From the NCBI GenBank assembly GCA_023392555.1, contig JAEVYW010000043.1, forward strand, positions 1 through 6,734: 6,734 nt of DNA. Reading direction: 5' to 3'. The translations under genes were made by a program, and so were the position numbers. The DNA is from Pseudomonadota bacterium (GTDB lineage Bacteria > Pseudomonadota > Alphaproteobacteria > Sphingomonadales > Sphingomonadaceae). The notes beneath the pieces are model-generated. The model was not told the DNA's origin. It saw only the letters and a program-made list of their open reading frames with translations, and ran no database searches. How positions within the stretch are numbered: the stretch's first letter is position 1; each line of letters opens with the position of its first letter. This document shows, piece by piece, positions 1-5,503 of this stretch.

Positions 1-102
1 GCCCTGGATTTGGTCGAAGGCCGGCTCGCCTTTGCGATCGAAAACGGCAAGCTGAAGATGAGCCGCATCGAGACCAAGTCGGAGGAAAAAGTCGATGCGT
101 AA
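1..102 (+). CDS. 3' end of an unidentified protein (partial)
   Basis: Frame 1 is open from the first base to a TAA at 100-102, giving the last 33 residues of a protein that begins before the window. The tail is mixed and hydrophilic (it contains ENGKLKMSRIETKSEEKVDA), with no transmembrane segment, cysteine or motif I recognise. That it is real coding sequence is supported by its junction with the next gene: the downstream ATG lies 8 nt inside this frame and a strong GGAGG ribosome site sits in its last codons, as in a compact operon. The function cannot be told from this fragment. The partner gene is a secreted lipoprotein, so an envelope role is possible but only a guess. Confidence 0.6.
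   Translation, partial: ALDLVEGRLAFAIENGKLKMSRIETKSEEKVDA
81..85 (+). promoter_or_regulatory. Ribosome binding site of the I78 lipoprotein gene
   Basis: GGAGG, inside a purine-rich GGAGGAAAAA stretch, lies 9 nt before the ATG at 95. It is the clearest Shine-Dalgarno sequence in the window. It fixes the start of the lipoprotein at 95 and is embedded in the last codons of the upstream gene. Confidence 0.75.
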
Positions 103-391
103 GCTTCTGCTGTTGGCCCCACTCGCACTTGGCGCCTGCGCCACACAGCCCAATCGCGGTTCAATCGACATTGCCCCTCCCGGCGCGACCTGCGTCCAGT
201 CGGCCTCGCTGAACAGCTATGTTGGCCAACCGGCGACGGCCGAGGTCGGAGCGCGCCTGATGGGCTCGGCTTCGGCCCGTTCGCTTCGTTGGGTGCCCCA
301 TGGCACAATGGTGACGATGGAGTTCAACGCGAGCCGGGTCACGGCCTACCTTGACGCGAGCGGCCGAATCGAACGCGTGAGCTGCGGCTAA
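95..391 (+). CDS. I78-family peptidase inhibitor-like lipoprotein
   Basis: This 98-residue protein starts with a short basic and hydrophobic signal (MRKLLLLAPLAL) ending in the lipobox L12-G13-A14-C15. It should be cleaved by signal peptidase II, lipidated at Cys15 and kept in the envelope. The mature part matches the pattern I know for peptidase inhibitor family I78 (elastase-inhibitor type): a first Cys (C33), a VGQ turn (43-45), a central R-W-V-P-H-G-T-x-V-T-M segment (65-75), then LDASGRI (86-92) and a terminal CG (97-98). C33 and C97 probably form the disulphide. By family it would block serine proteases in the periplasm or outside; the target is unknown. The start is set by the RBS at 81-85. 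It overlaps the preceding gene by 8 nt (ATGCGTAA) and meets hdaA tail to tail with overlapping stop codons. Confidence 0.8.
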   Translation: MRKLLLLAPLALGACATQPNRGSIDIAPPGATCVQSASLNSYVGQPATAEVGARLMGSASARSLRWVPHGTMVTMEFNASRVTAYLDASGRIERVSCG

Positions 392-396
392 GCCGC
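384..396. terminator. Palindrome over the convergent stops of the I78 gene and hdaA
   Basis: GCGGCTAAGCCGC is an inverted repeat of GCGGC and GCCGC around TAA. The plus-strand stop TAA (389-391) and the minus-strand stop TAG (388-390 reversed) both lie in the loop. A 5-bp GC-only stem with a 3-nt loop could form in either transcript. There is no T tract on either side, so this is not a standard intrinsic terminator. A role as a weak bidirectional terminator or 3'-end stabiliser is inference. Confidence 0.35.
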
Positions 397-1011
397 TTCG
401 CTGATCATCCTCGACTGGATCAGCGCGCGGCGAACCGTCGGAAGACTGAGCCGCGCCCGTTCGCCGATCGCAAAGCGGTCGACCTCCTCGACGGCGCGCT
501 CGGCGGTCCAATATTCACGGTTGAGGCGCTCGGCCATGAAGCGAAGCGCCTCACGCGGGATGTGAAGACCGCGGTCGGCGAAAAACAAGTCGATCAGCGC
601 CTCGAACAAGGCATCGTCCGGCTGACGAATCGCAACGGCCGGTGTAACCGCCAATCGCGTACGCAAATCGGGCAGCTTGGGCTCCCACTCCGGTGGAGCG
701 TGATCCGCAACCAGGATCAACGGCAGGCCCGTATCCTGAGCTGAATTCCAGGCGTGGAAGATTTCCTCCTCGTCACGGTCCTCGGCCTGATCGATGAGCC
801 GCCCCCCTACCCGCTCCACGAAATTGCGCGCGAGCAAGGTTCGCCCTGAGCGGCGCGGGCCAGTGACGATCGTCGCCTTGACCGGCCACATGCTCCACTT
901 GCGGAAATGCTCGGACGCCTCGCGGTTCGCCTCGGAGACCATGAACCGGGCTTCTCCATCCGTCTGCGGCCAGTCGAGCGGGAGCGCGATCTGGTCCGCC
1001 GGCCGCTTCAC
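388..1011 (-). CDS. hdaA: DnaA regulatory inactivator HdaA (Hda family)
   Basis: This 207-residue DnaA-like AAA+ protein lacks the DNA-binding domain of DnaA. By family it binds the DNA-loaded beta clamp and stimulates ATP hydrolysis by DnaA (RIDA), preventing over-initiation. The N-terminus carries the clamp-binding motif QIALPL (7-12), then a Walker A-type loop GPRRSGRT (51-58), a degenerate Walker B ILVADHAP (99-106), LPDLRTRLA (113-121) and the box VII-like helix with AERL (160-163). Arg57 replaces the Walker lysine; I recall E. coli Hda also having Arg there, so this looks like a family trait. The start is GTG at 1009-1011, forming a GTGA overlap with the stop of the DUF2066-like gene, so translation is probably coupled; there is only a weak GGGGA upstream. 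The stop overlaps that of the convergent I78 gene. Confidence 0.9.
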   Translation of the reverse strand: MKRPADQIALPLDWPQTDGEARFMVSEANREASEHFRKWSMWPVKATIVTGPRRSGRTLLARNFVERVGGRLIDQAEDRDEEEIFHAWNSAQDTGLPLILVADHAPPEWEPKLPDLRTRLAVTPAVAIRQPDDALFEALIDLFFADRGLHIPREALRFMAERLNREYWTAERAVEEVDRFAIGERARLSLPTVRRALIQSRMISEAA

Positions 1012-2315
1012 GGCCGGGTCCCCGGTTGTGGCTGAGGCGGGGTCGGCGCCGGCGTCGGCTGAGCCGGTGGCGGCGCCGCTGGTGGCGGTGGCGGCGGAAG
1101 CGCCGGCGGCCGCTCGCCAGTCGACGACATCCGCAGCACATAGCCGGTCTGGGACACCGCCCAGCCGCGGGCAATCAGTGCAGAGCGCAGATTCGCAATG
1201 TCGCCGCGATAAGTGACGTTGACGTAACTCACGCCGCCCGGGTTGACGCCAACGACCGAAACGCCTTCGACGCCGGAAGTCGTGCGCAGGTGCGCCATCG
1301 CGAAGTTATAGACGTTCACATCCGGCGAAACGATCTGGACCTGATAGTTCCAGACCCGGCCCGTCTCCCGCGTGGTCGGAGCGACTTCCTCTTCGATGAT
1401 TTCTTCCGGCGGCGGAGGCGGCGGCAGCGGAATATCGAGGCTCGTATCGCGAATCAGGCGACCGGACTGCAGCGCGGCAGAGAACATCGCGTCCATGCGA
1501 TTGACGCCTTCGCGCATGATCTGAAGAGCGCTTACACCTGCGGGTCCGCTGATGGTGAAGCTTCCGATCGGCTGGCGGTCCGGTCCATGGAAGCCGATGA
1601 AGCGCGCGCTTGCGGGGCCGCCGGGATAGGCGCGCTGGAACTGCACCTGCGCCACGACGACGTCGGCGGCACCGTAAAGATCGATGATGTTGCGCCACCA
1701 GCCGCGGCCCGGCCGCTCGACTTGCCCGGCGTTGACGAGCAGCGGATCGATCCCGGTTCCCGTGACCCGCACATAGTCGATCGGGCTTTCCGAGGCCCGG
1801 AACTCTGCCCAGGCCCGCTGCCACGGATTACGAAGCTCGACCGTCGTCGCCGTACCCGCAGTGACCATCACGGGGATCAGCAGCATGGGCACCGACCGCT
1901 GGACGTTTCCGCCGATGCCGAGAAGTTGCGAGGAGCGAGCTCGGTCGAACAGCACGCCTAGTTCTGCGATATATCGTGTCGGCCCGATTTCCTCCGACTG
2001 CACGACGATGGAGCTGACAAGTCCGTCGAGGGTGGAATCCGGGACTGTCGGCGCTTCCGAGACCGGCCGGTTATGAGTCTTGGCCCATAGCACCCTGAAA
2101 CCTTGGCGCTGGGCGAGGCGCCATCCCTCGTAGCGCGCAGCCTGCGCGTCCTTGCCGTTGACGTCGACCTTGATGCCAGTGACTTCCAGCGTCCCAGAGC
2201 TGTCGATCGGAGCGATCCCGCGGTCGCCGGACTCCATCTGCGCGTAAACCGCCCCCGACATCGCGAGGACAGCGCACAGCATGGTCAGGAGGGCAACAAA
2301 GCGGCGGCGCAGCAT
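1008..2315 (-). CDS. Secreted DUF2066-like protein with polyproline linker and tail
   Basis: From the chosen ATG (2313-2315) this is 435 residues. The first 25 form a Sec signal peptide (RRR, a hydrophobic stretch, then VYA before Gln26), so the protein should be exported. An upstream ATG in the same frame would add 28 residues that bury the signal and run into purM, so I reject it. Residues about 40-290 resemble DUF2066: an [10 protein letters not shown] helix, [10 protein letters not shown], an NPWQRAW segment, and [16 protein letters not shown]. Next come six prolines (298-303), an acidic EEIIEEE, a small alpha/beta domain (about 318-395) that looks ferredoxin-like, and a proline-rich tail with six more prolines (407-412). 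The function of the family is unknown to me. It is divergent from purM and overlaps hdaA by 4 nt. DUF2066 is assigned by pattern memory, with moderate confidence. Confidence 0.75.
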   Translation of the reverse strand: MLRRRFVALLTMLCAVLAMSGAVYAQMESGDRGIAPIDSSGTLEVTGIKVDVNGKDAQAARYEGWRLAQRQGFRVLWAKTHNRPVSEAPTVPDSTLDGLVSSIVVQSEEIGPTRYIAELGVLFDRARSSQLLGIGGNVQRSVPMLLIPVMVTAGTATTVELRNPWQRAWAEFRASESPIDYVRVTGTGIDPLLVNAGQVERPGRGWWRNIIDLYGAADVVVAQVQFQRAYPGGPASARFIGFHGPDRQPIGSFTISGPAGVSALQIMREGVNRMDAMFSAALQSGRLIRDTSLDIPLPPPPPPEEIIEEEVAPTTRETGRVWNYQVQIVSPDVNVYNFAMAHLRTTSGVEGVSVVGVNPGGVSYVNVTYRGDIANLRSALIARGWAVSQTGYVLRMSSTGERPPALPPPPPPAAPPPAQPTPAPTPPQPQPGTRP

Positions 2316-2379
2316 TCGCCGCGTCTTTTGGCGACAACAGCGTGGAAATCCAAGCGGCTTCTGGGCTAGGCCGCTCACC
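2316..2379. promoter_or_regulatory. Divergent intergenic region between the DUF2066-like gene and purM
   Basis: These 64 bp must hold, or lie close to, the promoters of two divergent operons. No strong sigma-70 boxes are visible. For the minus-strand gene a weak pair is TTGGAT (complement of 2348-2353) and CAAAAG (complement of 2325-2330), spaced 17 nt. That pair would start transcription only a few bases before the ATG, so I give it little weight. For purM I see no convincing pair; its promoter may reach into the 5' end of the DUF2066-like gene. The purM-proximal third forms a hairpin, listed separately. Confidence 0.4.
2353..2375 (+). promoter_or_regulatory. Hairpin in the purM leader, just before the start codon
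   Basis: AGCGGCTT (2353-2360) pairs with AGGCCGCT (2368-2375), giving an 8-bp stem (seven Watson-Crick pairs and one G-U) with a 7-nt loop. The stem ends 4 nt before the purM ATG. The only Shine-Dalgarno-like stretch (GGGCTAGG, 2363-2370) lies in the loop and 3' arm and would be masked when folded. It could be an RNA control element for purM translation, or in DNA form an operator for a purine regulator. Function is inferred; the pairing is directly visible. Confidence 0.4.
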
Positions 2380-3471
2380 ATGTCGCAAAAGCCACTCACT
2401 TATGCCGATGCCGGCGTGTCAATCGATGCCGGTAATGCGCTGGTGAAAGCGATCGCTCCACTTGCGAAGTCGACTGCTCGCCCGGGCGCTGATGCGGAGC
2501 TCGGCGGGTTCGGCGGGTTCTTCGACGTGAAGGCCGCGGGTTACGACGATCCATTACTCGTAGCGGCAAACGACGGGGTCGGGACGAAGCTGAAGCTTGC
2601 GATCGACGCGAACAATCATGACGGCGTGGGCATCGACCTGGTTGCGATGTGCGCCAACGATCTGATCGTGCAAGGTGCCGAGCCCCTCTTCTTCCTCGAC
2701 TATTTCGCGACCGGTAAGCTCGAAGGCAACGTGGCGTCGCGCGTGGTTGCCTCCATCGCCGATGGCTGCAGGCAGGCTGGCTGCGCTCTGATCGGTGGTG
2801 AGACGGCGGAGATGCCGGGCATGTACGCCGCGGGCGACTACGATCTCGCCGGCTTCTGCGTGGGCGCTGTCGAGCGCGACAAGGTTCTGACGGGTGCTGA
2901 GATCAGGGATGGAGACACCATCCTCGGCCTTGCGAGCTCGGGCGTCCACAGCAACGGCTTCTCGCTTGTTCGGCGGATCATCGCCGAGGGCGGTTGGGAC
3001 TTGAGCGAGAGCTTCCCGTGGGCTGGCGGGCAGTCGCTTGCCGATGTCCTCCTCGGGCCGACGCGGATTTACGTTCGTTCGCTCCTGCCCTTGGTGCAGC
3101 AGGGTCAGATCAAGGGTCTCGCCCACATCACTGGCGGCGGCTTGCTTGAAAACATTCCGCGCACCCTGCCGAGGGGCGCTCGCGCGGTGGTCGATGCTTC
3201 AAGCTGGCAGCTCCCGCCGGTGTTCGAACTCCTCCGCCAAGGCGGCGCGATCGTTCCGCAAGAAATGGCGCGCACCTTCAACTGCGGCATTGGCATGGTC
3301 GTCATCGTCGCCGAAGATCTCGCCGATCATGTGACGAGCGAACTGGAAGGTGCCGGCGAGACCGTCCTTCGCATCGGCCGCATCGAAGGGGGCCATCGGG
3401 GCTGCACGGTCAGCGGCCCGGCAGGAAGCTGGGGCGCGTCAGAGGATTGGGTCGCCGACCACGATGCCTGA
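2380..3471 (+). CDS. purM: Phosphoribosylformylglycinamidine cyclo-ligase (AIR synthase)
   Basis: PurM converts FGAM plus ATP to aminoimidazole ribonucleotide, the fifth step of de novo purine synthesis, in the cytoplasm. The 363 residues (slightly longer than the roughly 345 of E. coli) show the full family pattern: [12 protein letters not shown] (8-19), NDGVGTKLK (64-72), the MCANDL segment with N93-D94, [11 protein letters not shown] (139-149), [11 protein letters not shown] (186-196), LLGPTRIYV (224-232) and [13 protein letters not shown] (249-261). The ATG at 2380 fits the usual N-terminus; the same frame is open further upstream, but that stretch is basic, unlike PurM, and lies inside the divergent gene. 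The Shine-Dalgarno sequence is weak and lies within a hairpin. The 3' end overlaps purN by 8 nt (ATGCCTGA). Confidence 0.97.
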   Translation: MSQKPLTYADAGVSIDAGNALVKAIAPLAKSTARPGADAELGGFGGFFDVKAAGYDDPLLVAANDGVGTKLKLAIDANNHDGVGIDLVAMCANDLIVQGAEPLFFLDYFATGKLEGNVASRVVASIADGCRQAGCALIGGETAEMPGMYAAGDYDLAGFCVGAVERDKVLTGAEIRDGDTILGLASSGVHSNGFSLVRRIIAEGGWDLSESFPWAGGQSLADVLLGPTRIYVRSLLPLVQQGQIKGLAHITGGGLLENIPRTLPRGARAVVDASSWQLPPVFELLRQGGAIVPQEMARTFNCGIGMVVIVAEDLADHVTSELEGAGETVLRIGRIEGGHRGCTVSGPAGSWGASEDWVADHDA

Positions 3472-4024
3472 CCCTCGCCGCGTCGCGGTCCTGATCTCCG
3501 GCCGCGGCAGCAACATGCGGGCGCTGGTCGAGAAAGCGGACGGCTACGAGGTCGCGCTGGTCGCTTCGAACAGGCCGGACGCTGCAGGCCTCCAATGGGC
3601 GCGAGAGCGCGGCCTTCCGACCTGGTCTCGGGACAGCAAGGGCGTCGGGAAGGAAGAGTACGACCGTATCCTGAGCGCGGCACTGACCGAGCAGGATATT
3701 GGCACGATCGCCCTCGCCGGCTTCATGCGCATCCTCTCGCCGTGGTTCATCCGGCAGTGGGACGGTCGCATCCTCAACATCCACCCATCCCTGCTCCCGA
3801 AGTATCGCGGTCTCGACACGCACGCACGCGCGCTTGAGGCCGGTGACGCGCTTCATGGATGTTCAGTCCACATTGTCACCGAGGAGTTGGATGCGGGCGA
3901 CGTATTGGGACAGGTCGAGGTCCTGATCGTACCCGGCGACACGGCAGAGACACTTGAACGACGAGTGCTCGCCGCGGAACATGACCTCTACCCAAAAATC
4001 CTGAGCGAGTTCGTCAGCCGATGA
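3464..4024 (+). CDS. purN: Phosphoribosylglycinamide formyltransferase
   Basis: PurN transfers a formyl group from 10-formyltetrahydrofolate to GAR, giving FGAR, the third step of purine synthesis. The 186-residue protein has the phosphate-binding SGRGSN loop (12-17), the catalytic NIHPSLLP segment with N105 and H107, HGCSVH (131-136) and ELDAG with D143. N105, H107 and D143 align with the E. coli catalytic triad N106, H108 and D144. It is somewhat shorter than E. coli PurN (212), mainly at the C-terminus. The ATG at 3464 lies 8 nt inside purM, with no good ribosome site at normal distance, so translation is probably coupled to purM. The start at 3464 puts the SGRGSN loop at the usual distance from the N-terminus. 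The stop overlaps the next start (ATGA). Confidence 0.97.
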   Translation: MPDPRRVAVLISGRGSNMRALVEKADGYEVALVASNRPDAAGLQWARERGLPTWSRDSKGVGKEEYDRILSAALTEQDIGTIALAGFMRILSPWFIRQWDGRILNIHPSLLPKYRGLDTHARALEAGDALHGCSVHIVTEELDAGDVLGQVEVLIVPGDTAETLERRVLAAEHDLYPKILSEFVSR

Positions 4025-4539
4025 CCGAGTCACCCGAAAGCGAAGCCCGAAGAAAGTCGCGCCTCCGCTGGATCACGCTCGGCGAAGCGATCGCAATCGC
4101 CGCGCTCGTGGTTTCGGCTGTGGGCGTATGGATCAGCTGGAAGGGCGACGACGACGGGAAGCCTACGACGGTCGTTGAAAAGAAATCCACTGTTCCTTTA
4201 GTGCTGCGCGGCAAGGTCGCGGACGACGGTAAGACGCTGGAGATCACGCCAGCCGACAGCGAACACGCGCTGCAGACGCTGATGATCAAGACCGGCGCCG
4301 GAGCCCCGATCGAGGTTGGCAGCGATGGCTCTCTGTCCGCTTCGGAGTTTCAGTCGGCCCTTGGCGACAAGGCGCCCGACCTCAAAGGCACCAACCGCCT
4401 CAGCGTGCAGGTCACCTCCAGATATGTCGAAGCCGGCGCCGACAAGTCGGCCACCGGCTCCTACGTGATTGCGTTTCGGTGGGAAAACGGCGGCCTGTTC
4501 GGCGGCCGCTCCCTCCGCTTTGTCGGGTTCAGCCGTTAA
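4021..4539 (+). CDS. Single-pass membrane protein of unknown function, third gene of the purMN operon
   Basis: I do not recognise this 172-residue protein. Residues 1-16 are charged with a basic patch (RRKSRLR, 10-16). Residues 17-40 form one hydrophobic helix with tryptophans at both ends (W17, W37, W40), followed by an acidic GDDDG. By the positive-inside rule the N-terminus is cytoplasmic and the remaining roughly 130 residues periplasmic. That part looks like a small beta-rich domain (VPLVLRGKVADDGKTLEI; SYVIAFRW) and has no cysteine. The start is set by the ATGA overlap with purN (4021-4024), so co-expression with purine genes is likely. The stop at 4537-4539 is only 3 nt from the convergent ndk stop. 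It is probably a lineage-restricted hypothetical; no link to purines can be read from the sequence itself. Confidence 0.8.
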   Translation: MTESPESEARRKSRLRWITLGEAIAIAALVVSAVGVWISWKGDDDGKPTTVVEKKSTVPLVLRGKVADDGKTLEITPADSEHALQTLMIKTGAGAPIEVGSDGSLSASEFQSALGDKAPDLKGTNRLSVQVTSRYVEAGADKSATGSYVIAFRWENGGLFGGRSLRFVGFSR

Positions 4540-4548
4540 GGCTTAGCC
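4531..4548. terminator. Short palindromes at the convergent 3' ends of the membrane-protein gene and ndk
   Basis: Only 3 nt separate the two stops. The segment AGCCGTTAAGGCTTAGCC allows two mutually exclusive 4-bp stems: AGCC with GGCT (4531-4534 with 4540-4543), or GGCT with AGCC (4540-4543 with 4545-4548). Both are too short, and lack T tracts, to be convincing terminators. The 9-mer GGCTTAGCC is the reverse complement of the one at the first convergent junction. Confidence 0.2.
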
Positions 4549-4965
4549 AACGATCTCTTCAGGCTTGAAGAAATAATCGATCTCGATCGCGGCGTTCTCG
4601 TCGCTGTCCGAACCGTGAGCCGAATTGGCTTCGATCGATTCCGCGAAGGTCTTGCGGATCGTGCCTTCGGCGGCCTGCTCCGGGTTGGTCGCGCCCATGA
4701 TGTCGCGGTTGCGCTGAACGGCGTTCTCACCCTCGAGGACCTGAACGACGACGGGGCCTGACGTCATGAAAGTGCACAGGTCGTTGAAGAAGGGCCGCTC
4801 CTTGTGGACGGCGTAAAAGCCCTCCGCCTGCTCGCGGCTCATCTTGATGCGCTTGGATGCAACAACGCGAAGGCCGCCGTCTTCCAGCATCTTGGTGATC
4901 GCGCCGGTCAGGTTGCGGCGGGTGGCATCGGGCTTGATGATCGAAAAGGTGCGCGTTGCGGCCAT
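4543..4965 (-). CDS. ndk: Nucleoside diphosphate kinase
   Basis: Ndk moves the gamma phosphate between NTPs and NDPs through a phosphohistidine, balancing (d)NTP pools in the cytoplasm. At 140 residues it has the normal bacterial length. Visible family motifs are FSIIKPDA (7-14) near the N-terminus, R57-P58-F59-F60 and L63 of the substrate region, GATNP (91-95), GTIRKTF (101-107), and the active-site NSAHGSDS (114-121) with catalytic His117. The ATG at 4963-4965 has GGAGA (complement of 4976-4980) about 10 nt upstream. It is the third gene of a pepA-holC-ndk series but is separated from holC by 89 nt, so it may have its own promoter. It converges on the unknown membrane protein gene. Confidence 0.97.
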   Translation of the reverse strand: MAATRTFSIIKPDATRRNLTGAITKMLEDGGLRVVASKRIKMSREQAEGFYAVHKERPFFNDLCTFMTSGPVVVQVLEGENAVQRNRDIMGATNPEQAAEGTIRKTFAESIEANSAHGSDSDENAAIEIDYFFKPEEIVG

Positions 4966-5054
4966 GGCCGGACGGTCTCCATGTTTTGAGGGTGATTGGA
5001 ATTGCCCGTGCGCCTAGCCGCGCGCGGCCGACTCGGCAAGTTTGAGCTTTGGGT
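4966..5054 (-). promoter_or_regulatory. ndk upstream region with candidate promoter and GC palindromes
   Basis: On the minus strand, TTGCCG (complement of 5034-5039) and TAGGCG (complement of 5011-5016) are 17 nt apart, a possible but weak -35/-10 pair. The spacer is largely the perfect 12-bp palindrome GCCGCGCGCGGC (5017-5028), overlapped by GCCGA-C-TCGGC (5027-5037). Alternatively these palindromes form the 3' end of the holC transcript, but no T tract follows. Neither reading can be settled from sequence alone. Confidence 0.3.
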
Positions 5055-5492
5055 TCAGCTCTTCCGAACCCACTTCCCGTCTTCCTGCGCCCAGTAGCGG
5101 CGGTCGACGCCTTCCCGACCGGCAAGCAGCTTCCAGGCAAGGCGGGCACCTTCCAGCGTCTCGCCATCGAACAGATAGAATGCGCGATCGAAGTTCAGCG
5201 CCGCGTCGCGCCACTGCCCGTCGGCAATCAGCACGTTCCGCGCGAGATTGGGCGCGTCGGTCTGGCTCGACAGCAGGATCGGCTGCCGCGCATCGTCCGG
5301 TCCGCCGGAGAGGCCGTGCGGAATGAAGTTCGTCGGGCCCTGGTCCCAGAGCATGCGGTCGAGGCGGGCGAGCAGCCCCTCGTCCTCCGCAACGACCAGC
5401 AGCCTCGACCCTTCCGACAACAGCCGCTGCGCAAGGGTCGACGTCACTTGCTCGAGCGGCGATCCACCCAGCTGGTAGAAGTCGACCTGCAC
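5055..5492 (-). CDS. holC: DNA polymerase III chi subunit
   Basis: Chi is part of the polymerase III clamp-loader complex; by family it binds psi and contacts single-strand binding protein. The protein is 145 residues from a GTG start at 5490-5492 and shows the family pattern: VDFYQL (3-8) as the first strand, LLVVAEDE (31-38), LDRMLW (44-49), FIPHG (56-60), a central ILLSS strand, and a late AFYLFDGE region followed by RRYWAQEDGKW at the end. GTG was chosen because it opens exactly at the conserved first strand and lies 11 nt after the pepA stop. The frame stays open further upstream but there overlaps pepA with low-complexity Arg-rich sequence. No clear ribosome site precedes the GTG, so coupling to pepA is likely. 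pepA-holC adjacency is common in proteobacteria. Confidence 0.93.
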   Translation of the reverse strand: MQVDFYQLGGSPLEQVTSTLAQRLLSEGSRLLVVAEDEGLLARLDRMLWDQGPTNFIPHGLSGGPDDARQPILLSSQTDAPNLARNVLIADGQWRDAALNFDRAFYLFDGETLEGARLAWKLLAGREGVDRRYWAQEDGKWVRKS

Positions 5493-5503
5493 GAGCGCGC
5501 GGC

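Noticed and set aside
388..1011. Walker A lysine replaced by arginine (R57) in HdaA
   Set aside because: At first it suggested a dead ATPase, but I recall that E. coli Hda also has Arg in the equivalent GAGRS loop, so it is a family feature.
1020..1120. G-rich plus strand as a G-quadruplex candidate
   Set aside because: The runs are mostly GG, not GGG, and are explained by CCN proline codons on the coding strand.
1026..1961. A 311-codon open frame on the plus strand, antisense to the DUF2066-like gene
   Set aside because: Its product is arginine-rich low-complexity sequence with no domain logic. It is the shadow of a GC-rich, proline-coding gene on the other strand.
2281..2379. N-terminal extension of purM by 33 codons
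   Set aside because: The extra residues are basic and unlike PurM, and they overlap the start of the divergent gene; the ATG at 2380 fits the family N-terminus.
2316..2399. Upstream start for the DUF2066-like gene, adding 28 residues
   Set aside because: It would bury the signal peptide and overlap the first codons of purM.
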